A DNA stretch of 64,000 bases, taken from contig NZ_CANLNE010000001.1 in NCBI RefSeq assembly GCF_947492555.1, positions 1,302,001 to 1,366,000 of the forward strand, in the 5' to 3' direction. Below the pieces are notes generated by a model. That model ran no database searches and was not told the origin of the DNA. It saw nothing but the letters and a program-made list of their open reading frames with translations. Position numbers and translations under genes: made by a program. This DNA comes from an uncultured Roseobacter sp. GTDB lineage: Bacteria > Pseudomonadota > Alphaproteobacteria > Rhodobacterales > Rhodobacteraceae. Below, piece after piece: positions 33,202-43,468 of this stretch. How positions within the stretch are numbered: position 1 is the first letter of the stretch; each line of letters opens with the position of its first letter.

Positions 33202-34668
33202 ATGAAGGTTCGGCGCGCGATGCCGGCCCGTTACGGGCTATTTTTACTCGCAGCTCTGTGGTTGTTGGTGGTTCTCCCCCTCAGCGCGGCATCTGCTCCC
33301 TATGCAGCATATGTGATGGACGCGAGGTCTGGCAAAGTCCTGCACTCGCGCAACGCGGACACCCGGCTTCACCCGGCATCGCTGACCAAGATGATGACGC
33401 TCTACATCGCGTTTCAGGCAGTCGAGCGGGGCGAAATTTCCCTCGACACCAAAGTCAAGATTTCGCGCTTTGCTGCATCGGAACCCCCCTCCAAGCTGGG
33501 GTTGAAATCTGGGCAGCGCATTGCCTTTCGCTACCTGATCCGCGCCGCTGCCGTGAAATCCGCCAATGATGCCGCCACTGCCATCGGCGAGGCGCTTGAG
33601 GGGTCGGAGGCCGCATTCGCGCGCCGGATGAACCGCACCGCCAAGGCGTTGGGCATGACCCGCACGACCTTCAAAAACGCCCACGGGCTGACCGAATCCG
33701 GCCACTTGTCGACAGCGCGGGATATGTCGATCCTTGGGCGCCACGTGCTCTACGATTATCCGGAATACTATAATCTCTTCTCGCGCCGCTCCACCAATGC
33801 CGGTGTGCGCGAAGTGGCGAACACAAACCGTCGCCTGCTGGGCGCCTACCGCGGTGCTGACGGCATCAAAACCGGCTATACACGCGCGGCAGGGTTCAAT
33901 CTTGTGGCTTCAGCAGAGCGAGGCCGTGAACGCATCATCGCCACCGTCTTCGGCGGCACGTCCACCAGTGCTCGGAATGCACGCGTGGCAGAGCTGCTTG
34001 ATATGGGCTTCAAGCGGGCGCCGACGCGTGTCGCCCTTCAAAAGCCAAAGAAGCCAGCTTACGTGCCCGGTGGCGCAGGAAAAACCGTCCGCGTCAGCGG
34101 TATCACCCGCACCAGCCTGCGTCCGCGCCTGCGCGCCGGCACTCAGTTGGCCGCCGCGGCAGTTGCCACACCGGCGGCACCGCCCCCTGCAGCAGCGCAG
34201 GCCAGCGCCAGTGGTGTGCTTTCCTCTGACATTCAAATGGCACTTGTCGCGGCACAGGAGGTGCCAGTGGACGCGGAAACCGCGCCTGTTCAGACAATCG
34301 TCGCGTCGAATAGCAGCCTTGCCGCAGCTACCCTGCGCCCGGCCATGCGCCCCGGCAGTACCGTGCTTGCTCTGGCGACCGAAACACCGCCAGAGAACGA
34401 AGTCGTAACGCGGCTCTCCACATCCGGCGGACATCAATGGGGCGTGAATGTGGGGCGCTACAACAGCCGCTACAACGCGGAACGCGCGCTTGTCACCACT
34501 GCGCTTGCGGAAATGACCACGCTCGAAGGCACGCTGCGCAAGGTGGTAAAGAAGCCAACGGGCTTTGACGCAAACTTCCTCGGAATGACGCGTGACAGTG
34601 CAGACCTCGCCTGTCGTCGCCTTACCGCCCGCAATATCAGTTGCTTGATGGTCGGCCCCGCTTCTTGA
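33202..34668 (+). CDS. Serine-type D-Ala-D-Ala carboxypeptidase with SPOR domain
   Basis: A 488-residue periplasmic penicillin-binding protein of the DacA/PBP5-type (peptidase S11). An N-terminal signal (LFLLAALWLLVVLPLSAASA) is followed by the catalytic motifs SxxK in ASLTKMMTLY, SxN in VKSANDAA and KTG in DGIKTGYTRAAG. A long Ala/Pro/Thr linker (about 270-395) leads to a C-terminal SPOR domain (GHQWGVNVGRYNSRYNAERA to the end), which binds denuded glycan at the septum. It trims pentapeptide stems, probably at division. The 230-bp upstream gap holds its promoter; the Shine-Dalgarno is AGGTTATC. Confidence 0.93.
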   Translation: MKVRRAMPARYGLFLLAALWLLVVLPLSAASAPYAAYVMDARSGKVLHSRNADTRLHPASLTKMMTLYIAFQAVERGEISLDTKVKISRFAASEPPSKLGLKSGQRIAFRYLIRAAAVKSANDAATAIGEALEGSEAAFARRMNRTAKALGMTRTTFKNAHGLTESGHLSTARDMSILGRHVLYDYPEYYNLFSRRSTNAGVREVANTNRRLLGAYRGADGIKTGYTRAAGFNLVASAERGRERIIATVFGGTSTSARNARVAELLDMGFKRAPTRVALQKPKKPAYVPGGAGKTVRVSGITRTSLRPRLRAGTQLAAAAVATPAAPPPAAAQASASGVLSSDIQMALVAAQEVPVDAETAPVQTIVASNSSLAAATLRPAMRPGSTVLALATETPPENEVVTRLSTSGGHQWGVNVGRYNSRYNAERALVTTALAEMTTLEGTLRKVVKKPTGFDANFLGMTRDSADLACRRLTARNISCLMVGPAS

Positions 34669-34678
34669 GGGGCCGCTC

Positions 34679-34837
34679 CTATTCTTTGGGGTGATCGTCC
34701 CATTTGTCACTGAGAATGCGCCGACTGTCGCCTTCTGGATCGTCGTACTGACGGGACTTCAAGGTGTAGAGAAATCCGACCAGACCCAGACCGCCCAGGA
34801 TCAGTGAGATAGGGATCAGATAGGCCAGAACGTTCAT
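34679..34837 (-). CDS. ccoS: cbb3 oxidase maturation protein CcoS
   Basis: A 52-codon gene, MNVLAYLIPISLILGGLGLV at the start, one membrane span and an acidic tail (YDDPEGDSRRILSDKWDDHP). This is the CcoS/FixS pattern; CcoS is needed to insert cofactors into the cbb3 catalytic subunit. Its ATG overlaps the ccoI stop (ATGA), as is usual for ccoIS. It closes the ccoGHIS set. Confidence 0.9.
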   Translation of the reverse strand: MNVLAYLIPISLILGGLGLVGFLYTLKSRQYDDPEGDSRRILSDKWDDHPKE

Positions 34838-37023
34838 CCACGCCCCCTGACCCGCAGCGCGTTCAAGGACACAGTGATCGACGAGGTCGACATGGCCAGC
34901 GCCGCAATCAGGGGTGTGGCAAGACCCGCAACGGCCAGCGGCACAGCCACGATGTTATAGAGCGTGGCAATCTGAAAGTTCTCACGGATGCGCCGCGTGG
35001 CCTGCCGGGCAACCGCCAAAGCATCCGCAATCGGTTCCAGGTCCTGCCCAAGCAGCACCATGTCCGACGCCGCACGCGCAGCATCCAGCGCTTGCGCCGG
35101 ACTGATCGATACATGGGCTGTTGCCAAAGCGGCAGTGTCGTTCAGGCCGTCACCAACCATCAGCACATACCGCCCCTCATCCCTCAGCTTTCCAACGAAA
35201 CGCGCCTTGGCATCCGGTAACATGGCCGCATGCCAGTCTTCGATCTCTAGCCCGGCCGCAAAGCTGGCCACGGCAGGGGCACGGTCGCCAGACAACAGGA
35301 TCACATCAACGCCCTGAGCCCGCAGGCCCGCGATGGCCTCAGCCGCCCCTTGCCGCGGGGCGTCCGTGAAGGTCAAAAGCACGGGCGTTCCATCGCCCAT
35401 ATCCAGTGCGGCGCAAATGCTGTCATCGGGAGGTGTCACCCCGATCCAGTCGGGGCGCCCCAGCCGCACTGCCTGATTGTCCAGCAGCGCCTGAGTCCCG
35501 AAGCCCGGTTTTTCAACAATCTCTGTCACATCGGCCGGCGCTTGATTTTCAGTGCGTGCCATCCCGGCAATCGCACGCGAAAGCGGATGTGCAGATCCCT
35601 CGGCAAGCGCAAATGCCACAGATTTCTGCGCATTTGTAAGCTGTCCCCAGTTTATGATCTTCGGCTTGCCAGTGGTCAGGGTGCCGGTCTTGTCGAACAC
35701 CACGGTATCCGCCTCGGCCAGACGTTCCAGGGCCGTTGCATTCTTGATCAACAGCCCCTTGCCGAACAACCTGCCCGATGCAGCCGTTGTGACTGCCGGA
35801 ACCGCAAGACCGAGCGCGCAAGGACAGGTGATGATCAAGACGGCAGCGGCGATGTTCAGCGAAACGCGCATGTCACCGGACCAGATCAACCAGCCCAAAA
35901 AGGCCAGGGCAGACAGGATGTGCACCCCGGGCGCGTAGAGTTTCGCCGCCCGATCCGCCAAGGAGGTGTACCGCGACCGACCACTTTCCGCGACGGCCAC
36001 CAAGGCGGCCATCCGGTGCAACGATGTCTCCTGCCCCACAGCGGTCGCCTGCAGGGTCAGCGGACCGGTCAGGTTCACTTCCCCCGCGCTGATCGGGTCG
36101 CCGACACCACGCACTTCCGGCAGGGTTTCACCGGTGAGCATGGCGCGGTCAATCTCCGACTGGCCGTCGATGATGAGACCGTCCACGGGGGCGCGGGCGC
36201 CCGGGCGGATCAGAACATGATCGTCAATGCGCAAATCGGCAACGGGCACCTCCACAGGTCCGTCCGCCGCCATACGCAGGGCCCGCGGCACCTCCAACGC
36301 CGTCAGCTCTTCGGCGGCGGAACGGGCAGCGGAACGGGCGCGCGCATCGAGCCAGCGCCCGGCCAGCAGGAAAAACGTCAGCGTCAGGGCTGCGTCAAAG
36401 TAGGCATGGTGGCCGGAAAGCCATGTTTCCCAAAGCGAGGTCACCAGCGCCAGCACGATGGCCAGACTGATGGGCACATCCATACTCAGCCGTCCCGCGC
36501 GCAGGGCACTCCAGGCGTTGCGAAAAAAGGGCTGCGCCGAAAACGATATGGCGGGCAAGGCAATTGCGGCGGAAATCCAATGAAAGAGATCGCGTGTGGC
36601 GTCGGCGGCCCCCGACCAGACGGCGACAGACAGCAGCATAACATTCATGGATGCAAACCCGGCGACAGCCAGGCGCATCAACAGATCTTTGCTGGCATTG
36701 CGGGTTGCGGTGTCGTTCAGCGCGCCGGGGTCAAGCTCGTGTGCTTCGAACCCTTCCTTTTCCAGAACCGTGACGAGCTCTGCCGCCTTCACCTTCGGCT
36801 CTGCGTCGATCAGTGCACGTTTGAGGGTCAGGTTCACCCGCGCTGATTTAATCCCGGGATGGGCATCCAGCGCCGCCTCCACCCGCGCGATACAGGCCTG
36901 ACAGTGGATCGTGGGCAAAGACAGCATCAGTCGCGCATCCCCAAGCGGCGCCGCAACAGGCTCTGGCGGTCCGGCCAGACACCCCGGACAGGCGGCCGGG
37001 CTATTTGTGCTTAGCGCGCTCAC
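34834..37023 (-). CDS. ccoI: Copper-transporting P1B-type ATPase CcoI (FixI)
   Basis: A 729-residue heavy-metal ATPase that exports copper for assembly of the CuB centre of cbb3 oxidase. An N-terminal CPGC motif and a metal-binding HMA domain (LPTIHCQACIARVEAALDAH) precede the membrane region. The CPC motif (ITCPCALGLAVP), the phosphorylation motif DKTGTLTTGKP, the SAHPLSRAI histidine and the hinge GDGLNDTAAL are all intact. ccoH ends inside its start. Confidence 0.96.
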   Translation of the reverse strand: MSALSTNSPAACPGCLAGPPEPVAAPLGDARLMLSLPTIHCQACIARVEAALDAHPGIKSARVNLTLKRALIDAEPKVKAAELVTVLEKEGFEAHELDPGALNDTATRNASKDLLMRLAVAGFASMNVMLLSVAVWSGAADATRDLFHWISAAIALPAISFSAQPFFRNAWSALRAGRLSMDVPISLAIVLALVTSLWETWLSGHHAYFDAALTLTFFLLAGRWLDARARSAARSAAEELTALEVPRALRMAADGPVEVPVADLRIDDHVLIRPGARAPVDGLIIDGQSEIDRAMLTGETLPEVRGVGDPISAGEVNLTGPLTLQATAVGQETSLHRMAALVAVAESGRSRYTSLADRAAKLYAPGVHILSALAFLGWLIWSGDMRVSLNIAAAVLIITCPCALGLAVPAVTTAASGRLFGKGLLIKNATALERLAEADTVVFDKTGTLTTGKPKIINWGQLTNAQKSVAFALAEGSAHPLSRAIAGMARTENQAPADVTEIVEKPGFGTQALLDNQAVRLGRPDWIGVTPPDDSICAALDMGDGTPVLLTFTDAPRQGAAEAIAGLRAQGVDVILLSGDRAPAVASFAAGLEIEDWHAAMLPDAKARFVGKLRDEGRYVLMVGDGLNDTAALATAHVSISPAQALDAARAASDMVLLGQDLEPIADALAVARQATRRIRENFQIATLYNIVAVPLAVAGLATPLIAALAMSTSSITVSLNALRVRGRG

Positions 37024-37493
37024 TCCGCGCCTTTGGGAATATGCAGGATCACCCGCTGCTGAAAGACGGTGCCGTCTTCGGCCAACGCCTTCATGCGCAG
37101 GTTCCAGTTCCCCGGCGCAAGCTGTGCCGGTGCCACATAGCGGCTACCGTCGAACACAAACGCCGGTGTCTGGTCATCCCGCACATGGGTGGCGCGCCCC
37201 AATGTGGCCTCTAGGGACGCCACCTCGACCGGCGCGCCCTGAGCGTCGGTAATCGAAAGGACAACCTCGTCGCCACGCGCCTGCGCCAGCACGGACCAGC
37301 CCAGGGCTGTCTGGGCCGTGCGGTTTTCATCGAACATCTGGCTGGCGACGTAGGAGTTTTTCACCTCCAGCCCGGGAAAGGTACTGATCGCACTATAGGC
37401 GAGCAGCAGGTTGACGCTGATGATTATGGAAAACCCGATGACAAAAATCATTGCAACATGGCGCCCGGTCAAAGGTCTGGATGTCGTGCTCAT
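37020..37493 (-). CDS. ccoH: cbb3 oxidase assembly protein CcoH (FixH)
   Basis: A 157-residue single-span protein (GRHVAMIFVIGFSIIISVNL, about 8-27) with a periplasmic domain of the FixH family (FPGLEVKNSYVASQMFDENR). It is involved in cbb3 maturation with CcoI and CcoG. Start and stop overlap ccoG and ccoI by 4 bp. Confidence 0.93.
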   Translation of the reverse strand: MSTTSRPLTGRHVAMIFVIGFSIIISVNLLLAYSAISTFPGLEVKNSYVASQMFDENRTAQTALGWSVLAQARGDEVVLSITDAQGAPVEVASLEATLGRATHVRDDQTPAFVFDGSRYVAPAQLAPGNWNLRMKALAEDGTVFQQRVILHIPKGAE

Positions 37494-38944
37494 TGGGCCT
37501 CTCCTTTGCCGCTGAAGCTGCTGTCCTTGTAGGCGCGGTCACCGTTGCTGAGATCTTCCACCCAGAACCGCAGATCCGTCCGGGCCGCCTCTGCCGGGTC
37601 TGATCCGGGCGGCGCGATCACGTAGACCCGCTGCAGCAGTGAGGTATCCGTGGGCACGGTCACCGAGGCGTAAGGCGTGCCTTCCAGCTGAACACGTAGC
37701 GCCGGATTGCCTTTGACAAAGACCCGGAACAGGCGCTCCTCGTTGTTCTTGTTGCGCAAGCGGATGTCATAGGTATTGCGGATTGATCCATCCGACAGGG
37801 TGACAAAGGTCGGGTTACGGATGGGGGCAACCGTCATCTCGATATCTGCCCGAATGAAAAGCGCCACGATCAGGGCAAGGCCAACGCCACCCCAAAGGGC
37901 AGTGTAAAGCAGCGTGCGAGGTCGGAACACGTGCCGCCAGATCGCACGCGGCGCGTGGCCTTCGCGTTCGCGGGTTTCGTCCGCCAATGCGATGTAGTCG
38001 ATCAGACCCCGCGGTTTGCCGATACGTTCCATGACATCATCGCAGGCATCGATGCACAGTGCACAGGTAATGCACTCCAGCTGCTGCCCGTCACGGATGT
38101 CGATCCCCATCGGGCAGACGTTCACGCAGGCCATGCAGTCGATACAGTCGCCCATGGGCTCGGTCTTGGCTTCCTGACTGTGTTTGCGCGGCTCTCCCCG
38201 CCAGTCGCGATAAGCAACGGTCAGCGTGTCTTCGTCCATCATCGCGGCCTGAATACGCGGCCAGGGGCAGGCATAGATGCAAATCTGCTCCCGCATGAAC
38301 CCGCCAAAGACAAAGGTTGTGGCCGTCAGAAAGGCGACAGTGATGTAAGCTACGGCATGGGCCTGCCCGGTAAAGAGCTCGACAAACAGGGTTGGCGCGT
38401 CGGCGAAGTAGAAGACCCAGGCACCCCCGGTGGCCACGGCAATGAGCAGCCAAAGCACCCATTTGGTCACGCGCAACCGTATCTTACGGACGTCCATTTT
38501 CTGCTGGCGGTGCAGGCGCAGGCGCGCGTTGCGGTCGCCTTCGACCCAGCGTTCGACCAGAATGAAAAGGTCGGTCCAGACCGTCTGAGGGCAGGCATAG
38601 CCGCACCAGACGCGTCCCAGCGCGGAGGTGAAGAGAAAGAGGCCCAGCCCGGCCATGATCAGCAGCCCAGCCACGAAATAGAACTCATGGCTCCAGATCT
38701 CGATCCAGAAGAAATAAAACCGGCGGTTGGCCAGATCGAGCAGCACCGCCTGATCGGGCAGGCTCGGGCCCCTGTCCCACCTGATCCACGGGACAAGGTA
38801 GTAGATGCCAAGGGTGACCGCGAGGATCACCCATTTGAGGTTTCTGAACCGGCCGGAAACGCGGCGCGGGAAGATGGGTTCGCGGGCGGCGTAGAGGCTG
38901 GGAGGTTGCGCTTGATCTGTCACGACGGTCCTTGCGGGTTTCAT
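37490..38944 (-). CDS. ccoG: cbb3 oxidase accessory protein CcoG (RdxA/FixG), iron-sulfur membrane protein
   Basis: A 484-residue membrane protein with about five spans and two ferredoxin-type sites: CIDCMACVNVCPMGIDI (near 255-271) and CITCALCIDACDD (near 282-294), plus the WCGYACPQTVW motif around residue 110. CcoG reduces Cu(II) for delivery to the oxidase and its C-terminal domain is Ig-like. The gene is 67 bp downstream of ccoP and couples to ccoH. Confidence 0.95.
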   Translation of the reverse strand: MKPARTVVTDQAQPPSLYAAREPIFPRRVSGRFRNLKWVILAVTLGIYYLVPWIRWDRGPSLPDQAVLLDLANRRFYFFWIEIWSHEFYFVAGLLIMAGLGLFLFTSALGRVWCGYACPQTVWTDLFILVERWVEGDRNARLRLHRQQKMDVRKIRLRVTKWVLWLLIAVATGGAWVFYFADAPTLFVELFTGQAHAVAYITVAFLTATTFVFGGFMREQICIYACPWPRIQAAMMDEDTLTVAYRDWRGEPRKHSQEAKTEPMGDCIDCMACVNVCPMGIDIRDGQQLECITCALCIDACDDVMERIGKPRGLIDYIALADETREREGHAPRAIWRHVFRPRTLLYTALWGGVGLALIVALFIRADIEMTVAPIRNPTFVTLSDGSIRNTYDIRLRNKNNEERLFRVFVKGNPALRVQLEGTPYASVTVPTDTSLLQRVYVIAPPGSDPAEAARTDLRFWVEDLSNGDRAYKDSSFSGKGEAQ

Positions 38945-39011
38945 CAGGTGCAGTCAGGGCCGGAGCGTATTTGTGACACCATACCACAAACCCGGCCCTG
39001 TCCGGCGGGGA

Positions 39012-39875
39012 TTATTCGCCCCCGCCAAGTTGGTGGACGTAGAGTGCCACCGCCCTGATCTGTGCCTCGGTCAAACGCTGTGTCCAAGGTGGCATGACGC
39101 CATAGCGGCTATAGGTCACAGTCTCGGTCAGCGCGGCCTCATCCCCTCCGTAAAGCCAGATCGCATCGGCCAGATTCGGGGCACCCAATTCGCGGTCTCC
39201 AAGCCCGTTCTCGCCATGGCAAGAGCTGCAGTTATCGGCAAAAACCTCCGCGCCGGGCCCGGCCAGTCCCGCATCGGCATCGCCGCCCGAAAGCTGCATG
39301 ACGTAGTGCACGACCTGCGAAATTTCCTCTGGCTCCAGTATCTCACCGAAAGCCGGCATTTCGGAATACCGCGCATCCGGGTCTTCTTCGTTGCGGATAC
39401 CGTGGGCAATAGTGGCGTGAATGGCTTCGATATCGCCCCCCCAGAGCCAGTCATCGTCGAGCAGGTTCGGGTAGCCGACAAAACCGGCCGCACCCGATCC
39501 GTGACACTGCGCGCACCAGGTACGGAAAACCGCAGCCCCGGACGACACCGCATAGCTGTTCAGCGTGGTATCTGCCGAAATCTCGGTCAGTTCCGCCGAC
39601 GCCAGCTGGGCGTTGATCCCGGCGTTGGCTTCTTCGACGGCACTGATTTCGGCGGCCACTTCAGCCCGGGTAGAATAGCCCAGCAGACCGGCGGTGGCAG
39701 AGGACACCAGCGGCCACGCGGGATAGGCGATGGTGTAGATCACGCCCCAGACGATGGTGGCGTAGAAGGTCCACAGCCACCAGCGTGGCATCGGGTTGTC
39801 AAATTCCTCGATCCCGTCCCAGCTGTGGCCGGTGGTATTCGGATCACCCTCTTGTTTTGGGGGAACTTTGCTCAT
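39012..39875 (-). CDS. ccoP: cbb3-type cytochrome c oxidase subunit III (CcoP, dihaem)
   Basis: A 287-residue dihaem c-type subunit. The N-terminus holds a membrane span ([20 protein letters not shown], about 31-50). Two haem sites follow: CAQCHG near 137 and CSSCHG near 225, each with downstream axial Met (MPAFGE; VMPPWTQ). It takes electrons from cytochrome c or CcoO. Overlaps ccoQ by 4 bp. Confidence 0.96.
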   Translation of the reverse strand: MSKVPPKQEGDPNTTGHSWDGIEEFDNPMPRWWLWTFYATIVWGVIYTIAYPAWPLVSSATAGLLGYSTRAEVAAEISAVEEANAGINAQLASAELTEISADTTLNSYAVSSGAAVFRTWCAQCHGSGAAGFVGYPNLLDDDWLWGGDIEAIHATIAHGIRNEEDPDARYSEMPAFGEILEPEEISQVVHYVMQLSGGDADAGLAGPGAEVFADNCSSCHGENGLGDRELGAPNLADAIWLYGGDEAALTETVTYSRYGVMPPWTQRLTEAQIRAVALYVHQLGGGE

Positions 39876-40057
39876 TTCTGTGCCTCCTTATCCGGGGCGG
39901 GTCGTTCGTCATTTCGGAAAATCATGGTCGCGGCGTCACGGTGGGTCTTGCTGGACCCGGGCCGGATGACCCAGAACCAGATGCCAACGAAGACGCAGAA
40001 CAGCAGCAACAGCATCCAGCTGTCCGCGAACTCACGTAAGAGACTGTAGGTTTCCAT
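39872..40057 (-). CDS. ccoQ: cbb3-type oxidase subunit CcoQ
   Basis: 61 residues: [20 protein letters not shown] at the start, one span and a charged tail ([14 protein letters not shown]). This is the CcoQ/FixQ pattern, a small subunit that stabilises the oxidase. Located between ccoO and ccoP. Confidence 0.93.
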   Translation of the reverse strand: METYSLLREFADSWMLLLLFCVFVGIWFWVIRPGSSKTHRDAATMIFRNDERPAPDKEAQK

Positions 40058-40068
40058 CGGTCTCTCCT

Positions 40069-40794
40069 TTAGCGGCTTGCGTCTGGGGTGAAGGTCGAGA
40101 AATCGACCAGCGTGCCCAGCATCTGCAGGTAAGCGATCAGCGCGTCGGCCTCGGAAATCCCCGGCTGGCCGTCGAAGTTACGCACCTGCGCGCCCGGATA
40201 GCGTTCCAGCATGTCGTCATAGTCGCTGTCGGGATCGGCCTGCGCCCGGAAATCTGCTGCAGCCGACTGGATCATCTCGTCGGTGTAGGGCACGCCGACA
40301 AAGGCATGAGTCTCCAGCAGGTCCTGTACATGCTCGGCGTCCAGCAGCGTGCGCTCCAGAAAGCCGTACTTTGGCATGATCGACTCCGGCACCACGGACT
40401 GCGGGTCGCGCAGGTGATCGATATGCCAGTCGTCGGAGTACCGTCCGCCCACCCGGGCCAGATCCGGACCGGTGCGTTTGGACCCCCACTGGTGCGGGTG
40501 GTCATACATGCTCTCTGCGGCAAGCGAGTAGTGGCCATAGCGCTCCACCTCGTCACGCATCGGGCGGATCATCTGGCTGTGGCAGACATAGCAGCCTTCG
40601 CGCACGTAGATATCCCGACCGGTCAGTTCCAGGGGCGAATAGGGCCGCATGCCTTCGACTTTCTCGATGGTATTTTCGAGATAGAAGAGCGGTACGATCT
40701 GCACGATCCCACCGATGGTCACCACCAGAAAGCTGAGGATCAGCAAAAGGGTGGCATTGGTTTCGATGAGCTTGTGTTTTGAAAGGATCGACAT
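40069..40794 (-). CDS. ccoO: cbb3-type cytochrome c oxidase subunit II (CcoO, monohaem)
   Basis: A 241-residue membrane-anchored cytochrome c. One N-terminal span ([20 protein letters not shown]), then the haem site [13 protein letters not shown] near residue 70, and the family motif [20 protein letters not shown]. It lies 11 bp after ccoN. Confidence 0.96.
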   Translation of the reverse strand: MSILSKHKLIETNATLLLILSFLVVTIGGIVQIVPLFYLENTIEKVEGMRPYSPLELTGRDIYVREGCYVCHSQMIRPMRDEVERYGHYSLAAESMYDHPHQWGSKRTGPDLARVGGRYSDDWHIDHLRDPQSVVPESIMPKYGFLERTLLDAEHVQDLLETHAFVGVPYTDEMIQSAAADFRAQADPDSDYDDMLERYPGAQVRNFDGQPGISEADALIAYLQMLGTLVDFSTFTPDASR

Positions 40795-40805
40795 TTCACC
40801 CCTCC

Positions 40806-42419
40806 TTATTCAGCGGGGACAGCTGTACCGAGCGACGCCTTGGCAGGGGCCGCGCGGACAGTCATCCACAGATTGTAGCACATGATGATGGCACCGGAGA
40901 GGAACAGAACCCCGCCCAGACCGCGCACCACATACATGGGGAACTTGGCGCTCACGGTGTCGGCAAAGCTGTTCACGAGGAAGCCGTTGGCATCCACTTC
41001 GCGCCACATCAGGCCCTCCATGATGCCGGTCACCCACATGGACGCCGCGTAGAGCACGATGCCGATGGTGGCGAGCCAGAAGTGCCAGCTGACCAGTGAC
41101 AGCGAATAGAGCCGCTCGCGTTTCCACAGCACGGGCACCAGGTAGTAGAGCGCGCCGAAGGTGATCAGACCATTCCAGCCGAGCGCACCGGAATGCACGT
41201 GGCCAATGGTCCAGTCGGTGTAGTGTGACAGGGAGTTGACCGAGCGGATCGACATCATCGGCCCCTCGAAGGTGGACATGCCGTAGAAGGCGAGGCTGGT
41301 GACCATCATCCGCAGCACCGGGTCGGTGCGCAGCTTGTCCCAGGCACCCTGCAGCGTCATCAGACCGTTGATCATGCCGCCCCAGCTGGGCATCCACAGG
41401 ATGATCGAGAAGACCATGCCGAGTGTCGACGCCCAATCCGGCAGCGCGGTGTAGTGCAAGTGGTGCGGACCCGCCCAGATATAGAGGAAGATCAGCGCCC
41501 AGAAGTGAATGATCGACAGCTTGTAAGAGAATACCGGACGTTCCGCCTGCTTCGGCACGAAGTAGTACATCATGCCCAGGAACCCGGCGGTCAGGAAAAA
41601 GCCCACCGCGTTGTGGCCATACCACCACTGCACCATCGCATCCTGCACGCCCGAGAAGACCTGCACTGATTTCGAACCCCAGATGGACACGGGAATGGAG
41701 ATGTTGTTGACGATATGCAGCATCGCCACGGTCACGATGAAGGCCAGGAAGAACCAGTTGGCCACATAGATATGCGGCTCCTTGCGCTTGATGATCGTGC
41801 CGAGATAGACGGCGAGATAAGCGACCCAGACAATGGTCAGCCAGATATCGACGTACCATTCGGGCTCGGCGTATTCCTTGGACTGCGTACCGCCCAACAG
41901 ATATCCAGTCGCCGCCAGAACGATGAAGAGCTGATAGCCCCAGAACACGAACCAGCCCAGATTACCGCCCCAAAGCCGCGCGGCCGAGGTCCGCTGCACC
42001 ACGAAGAATGAGGTTGCAATCAAGGCGTTGCCCCCAAACGCAAAAATCACCGCCGAGGTGTGCAGTGGGCGTAACCTGCCAAAATTCGCGTAGCCTTCGG
42101 CCCAGGCGAAATTCAGTTGTGGAAATGCCAGCTGAAAGGCGATCACCACGCCCACCAGAAACCCGACGACACCCCAGAACGCGGTGGCGATGACGCCCGC
42201 GCGCACGACGCTGTCGAAATACTCATTTGTCGGGGTTGGTGCGGCAGGCTCATCCGTTGCGCGCAGCGTTGTCAGGAACAACCCTGCGGCGACGATCATG
42301 AAGATCACCATGTGGACCTGATAGGCAAGATCGCGGGCATAGCTTGCCGCGATCATTGTGAACAGCGTGGCGAGCGCCAGGACCACCAGCTTCACGTAGT
42401 TTAGTGTTCCGGTATTCAT
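40806..42419 (-). CDS. ccoN: cbb3-type cytochrome c oxidase catalytic subunit I (CcoN)
   Basis: 537 residues from an ATG at 42419 ([20 protein letters not shown]), after GGAAGGGAACCCGGAGC; an upstream start at 42449 gives an atypical N-terminus. It is a 12-span haem-copper oxidase subunit with the low-spin haem His in [20 protein letters not shown], active-site histidines in [20 protein letters not shown] and [13 protein letters not shown], and [15 protein letters not shown]. It reduces O2 at high affinity. First gene of ccoNOQP; FNR-type boxes lie 90-130 bp upstream. Confidence 0.97.
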   Translation of the reverse strand: MNTGTLNYVKLVVLALATLFTMIAASYARDLAYQVHMVIFMIVAAGLFLTTLRATDEPAAPTPTNEYFDSVVRAGVIATAFWGVVGFLVGVVIAFQLAFPQLNFAWAEGYANFGRLRPLHTSAVIFAFGGNALIATSFFVVQRTSAARLWGGNLGWFVFWGYQLFIVLAATGYLLGGTQSKEYAEPEWYVDIWLTIVWVAYLAVYLGTIIKRKEPHIYVANWFFLAFIVTVAMLHIVNNISIPVSIWGSKSVQVFSGVQDAMVQWWYGHNAVGFFLTAGFLGMMYYFVPKQAERPVFSYKLSIIHFWALIFLYIWAGPHHLHYTALPDWASTLGMVFSIILWMPSWGGMINGLMTLQGAWDKLRTDPVLRMMVTSLAFYGMSTFEGPMMSIRSVNSLSHYTDWTIGHVHSGALGWNGLITFGALYYLVPVLWKRERLYSLSLVSWHFWLATIGIVLYAASMWVTGIMEGLMWREVDANGFLVNSFADTVSAKFPMYVVRGLGGVLFLSGAIIMCYNLWMTVRAAPAKASLGTAVPAE

Positions 42420-42506
42420 TGCTCCGGGTTCCCTTCCGGTTAGCCCCACGCATGCGTGGGAACGTTCTTGGTGATGCGGGTGTCGCGCGAAGTGTTTCCG
42501 CGCGCC

Positions 42507-42520
42507 TTGATCTGCATCAA
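42507..42520. promoter_or_regulatory. FNR/FnrL box between ccoN and usp
   Basis: TTGATCTGCATCAA matches the FNR consensus TTGAT-N4-ATCAA at every conserved base. It lies 88 bp upstream of the ccoN start and 94 bp upstream of the divergent usp start, so FnrL could activate either or both under low oxygen. Confidence 0.85.
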
Positions 42521-42538
42521 CTCCCCAAAGGATTTACC

Positions 42539-42552
42539 CTGACAAAGATCAA
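42539..42552. promoter_or_regulatory. Second, weaker FNR-like site
   Basis: CTGACAAAGATCAA keeps one perfect half-site (ATCAA) and three of five bases in the other. It is 32 bp (three helical turns) from the strong box and nearer to the usp start. Confidence 0.45.
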
Positions 42553-42613
42553 GGAGATAGGGAAAATGCGCGGCTAGGTTGAAAGAGAAGACCCTCTTGA
42601 AAGGACCCTGGCG

Positions 42614-43450
42614 ATGTCGTTCAAAACCATTTTCACCGCAATGACCTCCTTTGACGCGCAAAAGGCCGCACTTGCACAGGCTGCGGCCATGACAGAAGCG
42701 CAGGACGCGCATCTTGATGTCATGTGTCTCGGTATGGACCGATCACGCAGCAACTACTACGAAGTTGGCGCAAATGCCTTCATCGTGCAAACGGCCCTAG
42801 AAGAGGCGCATAAGAAAGGCGCCAAAGTCCGCAAGGAAGCCGACACCTGGCTGGAAACGAGCAAGCTGCGCTGGAACACAACAATAGCGGTCGCAACACT
42901 GGCGGATGCCGGTCGCCCCTTGTCACAGGCCGCCCGGTTTGCCGACCTCTGCGTCGTTTCTTTGCCTTACCGCGATACCAGCAGCAGCGAGGAAAGCCTG
43001 ATCCTAGAGGCGATGATGTTTGACGCAGCCTGCCCTACGCTGGTCATGCCCGATGTGGACCCGGTTGCCGTGCCCTCCCGCATCGTGATCGGCTGGAATG
43101 AGAGCGCCGAGGCGCTGCGGGCCATACGGTCTGCCATGCCGTTTCTGATCGCGGCGACGGAAGTTCATATCGCGATCATCGACCCGCCGGAACATGCGGC
43201 GGACCGGTCCGACCCTGGCGGCGCGCTGGCCGTTATGCTGTCCCGTCACGGCGTAAACTGCGACATCCAGGTGATGTCACGCAGCGGTGCCCGTGTAAGC
43301 GAACGCTTGCAGCGCCACGTCACGGAAACGGATTCGGACATGCTGGTCATGGGCGGCTACGGACACTCCCGTTTCCGCGAGGCTATCCTTGGCGGTGCCA
43401 CACGGGAAATGCTGGAGCATGCAAAAGTGCCCGTGTTCATGGCGCACTAG
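42614..43450 (+). CDS. Universal stress protein, tandem UspA domains
   Basis: A 278-residue protein with two UspA-like folds. The second domain carries the nucleotide-loop pattern (LVMGGYGHSRFREAILGGAT) and ends VPVFMAH, typical of UspA. The first lacks a clear loop. It lies divergently from ccoN behind the FNR boxes and converges on fnrL; such a usp gene is often found in this block in relatives. Probably induced at low oxygen. Confidence 0.9.
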   Translation: MSFKTIFTAMTSFDAQKAALAQAAAMTEAQDAHLDVMCLGMDRSRSNYYEVGANAFIVQTALEEAHKKGAKVRKEADTWLETSKLRWNTTIAVATLADAGRPLSQAARFADLCVVSLPYRDTSSSEESLILEAMMFDAACPTLVMPDVDPVAVPSRIVIGWNESAEALRAIRSAMPFLIAATEVHIAIIDPPEHAADRSDPGGALAVMLSRHGVNCDIQVMSRSGARVSERLQRHVTETDSDMLVMGGYGHSRFREAILGGATREMLEHAKVPVFMAH

Positions 43451-43468
43451 GACCAGTGCAATGGCGGA

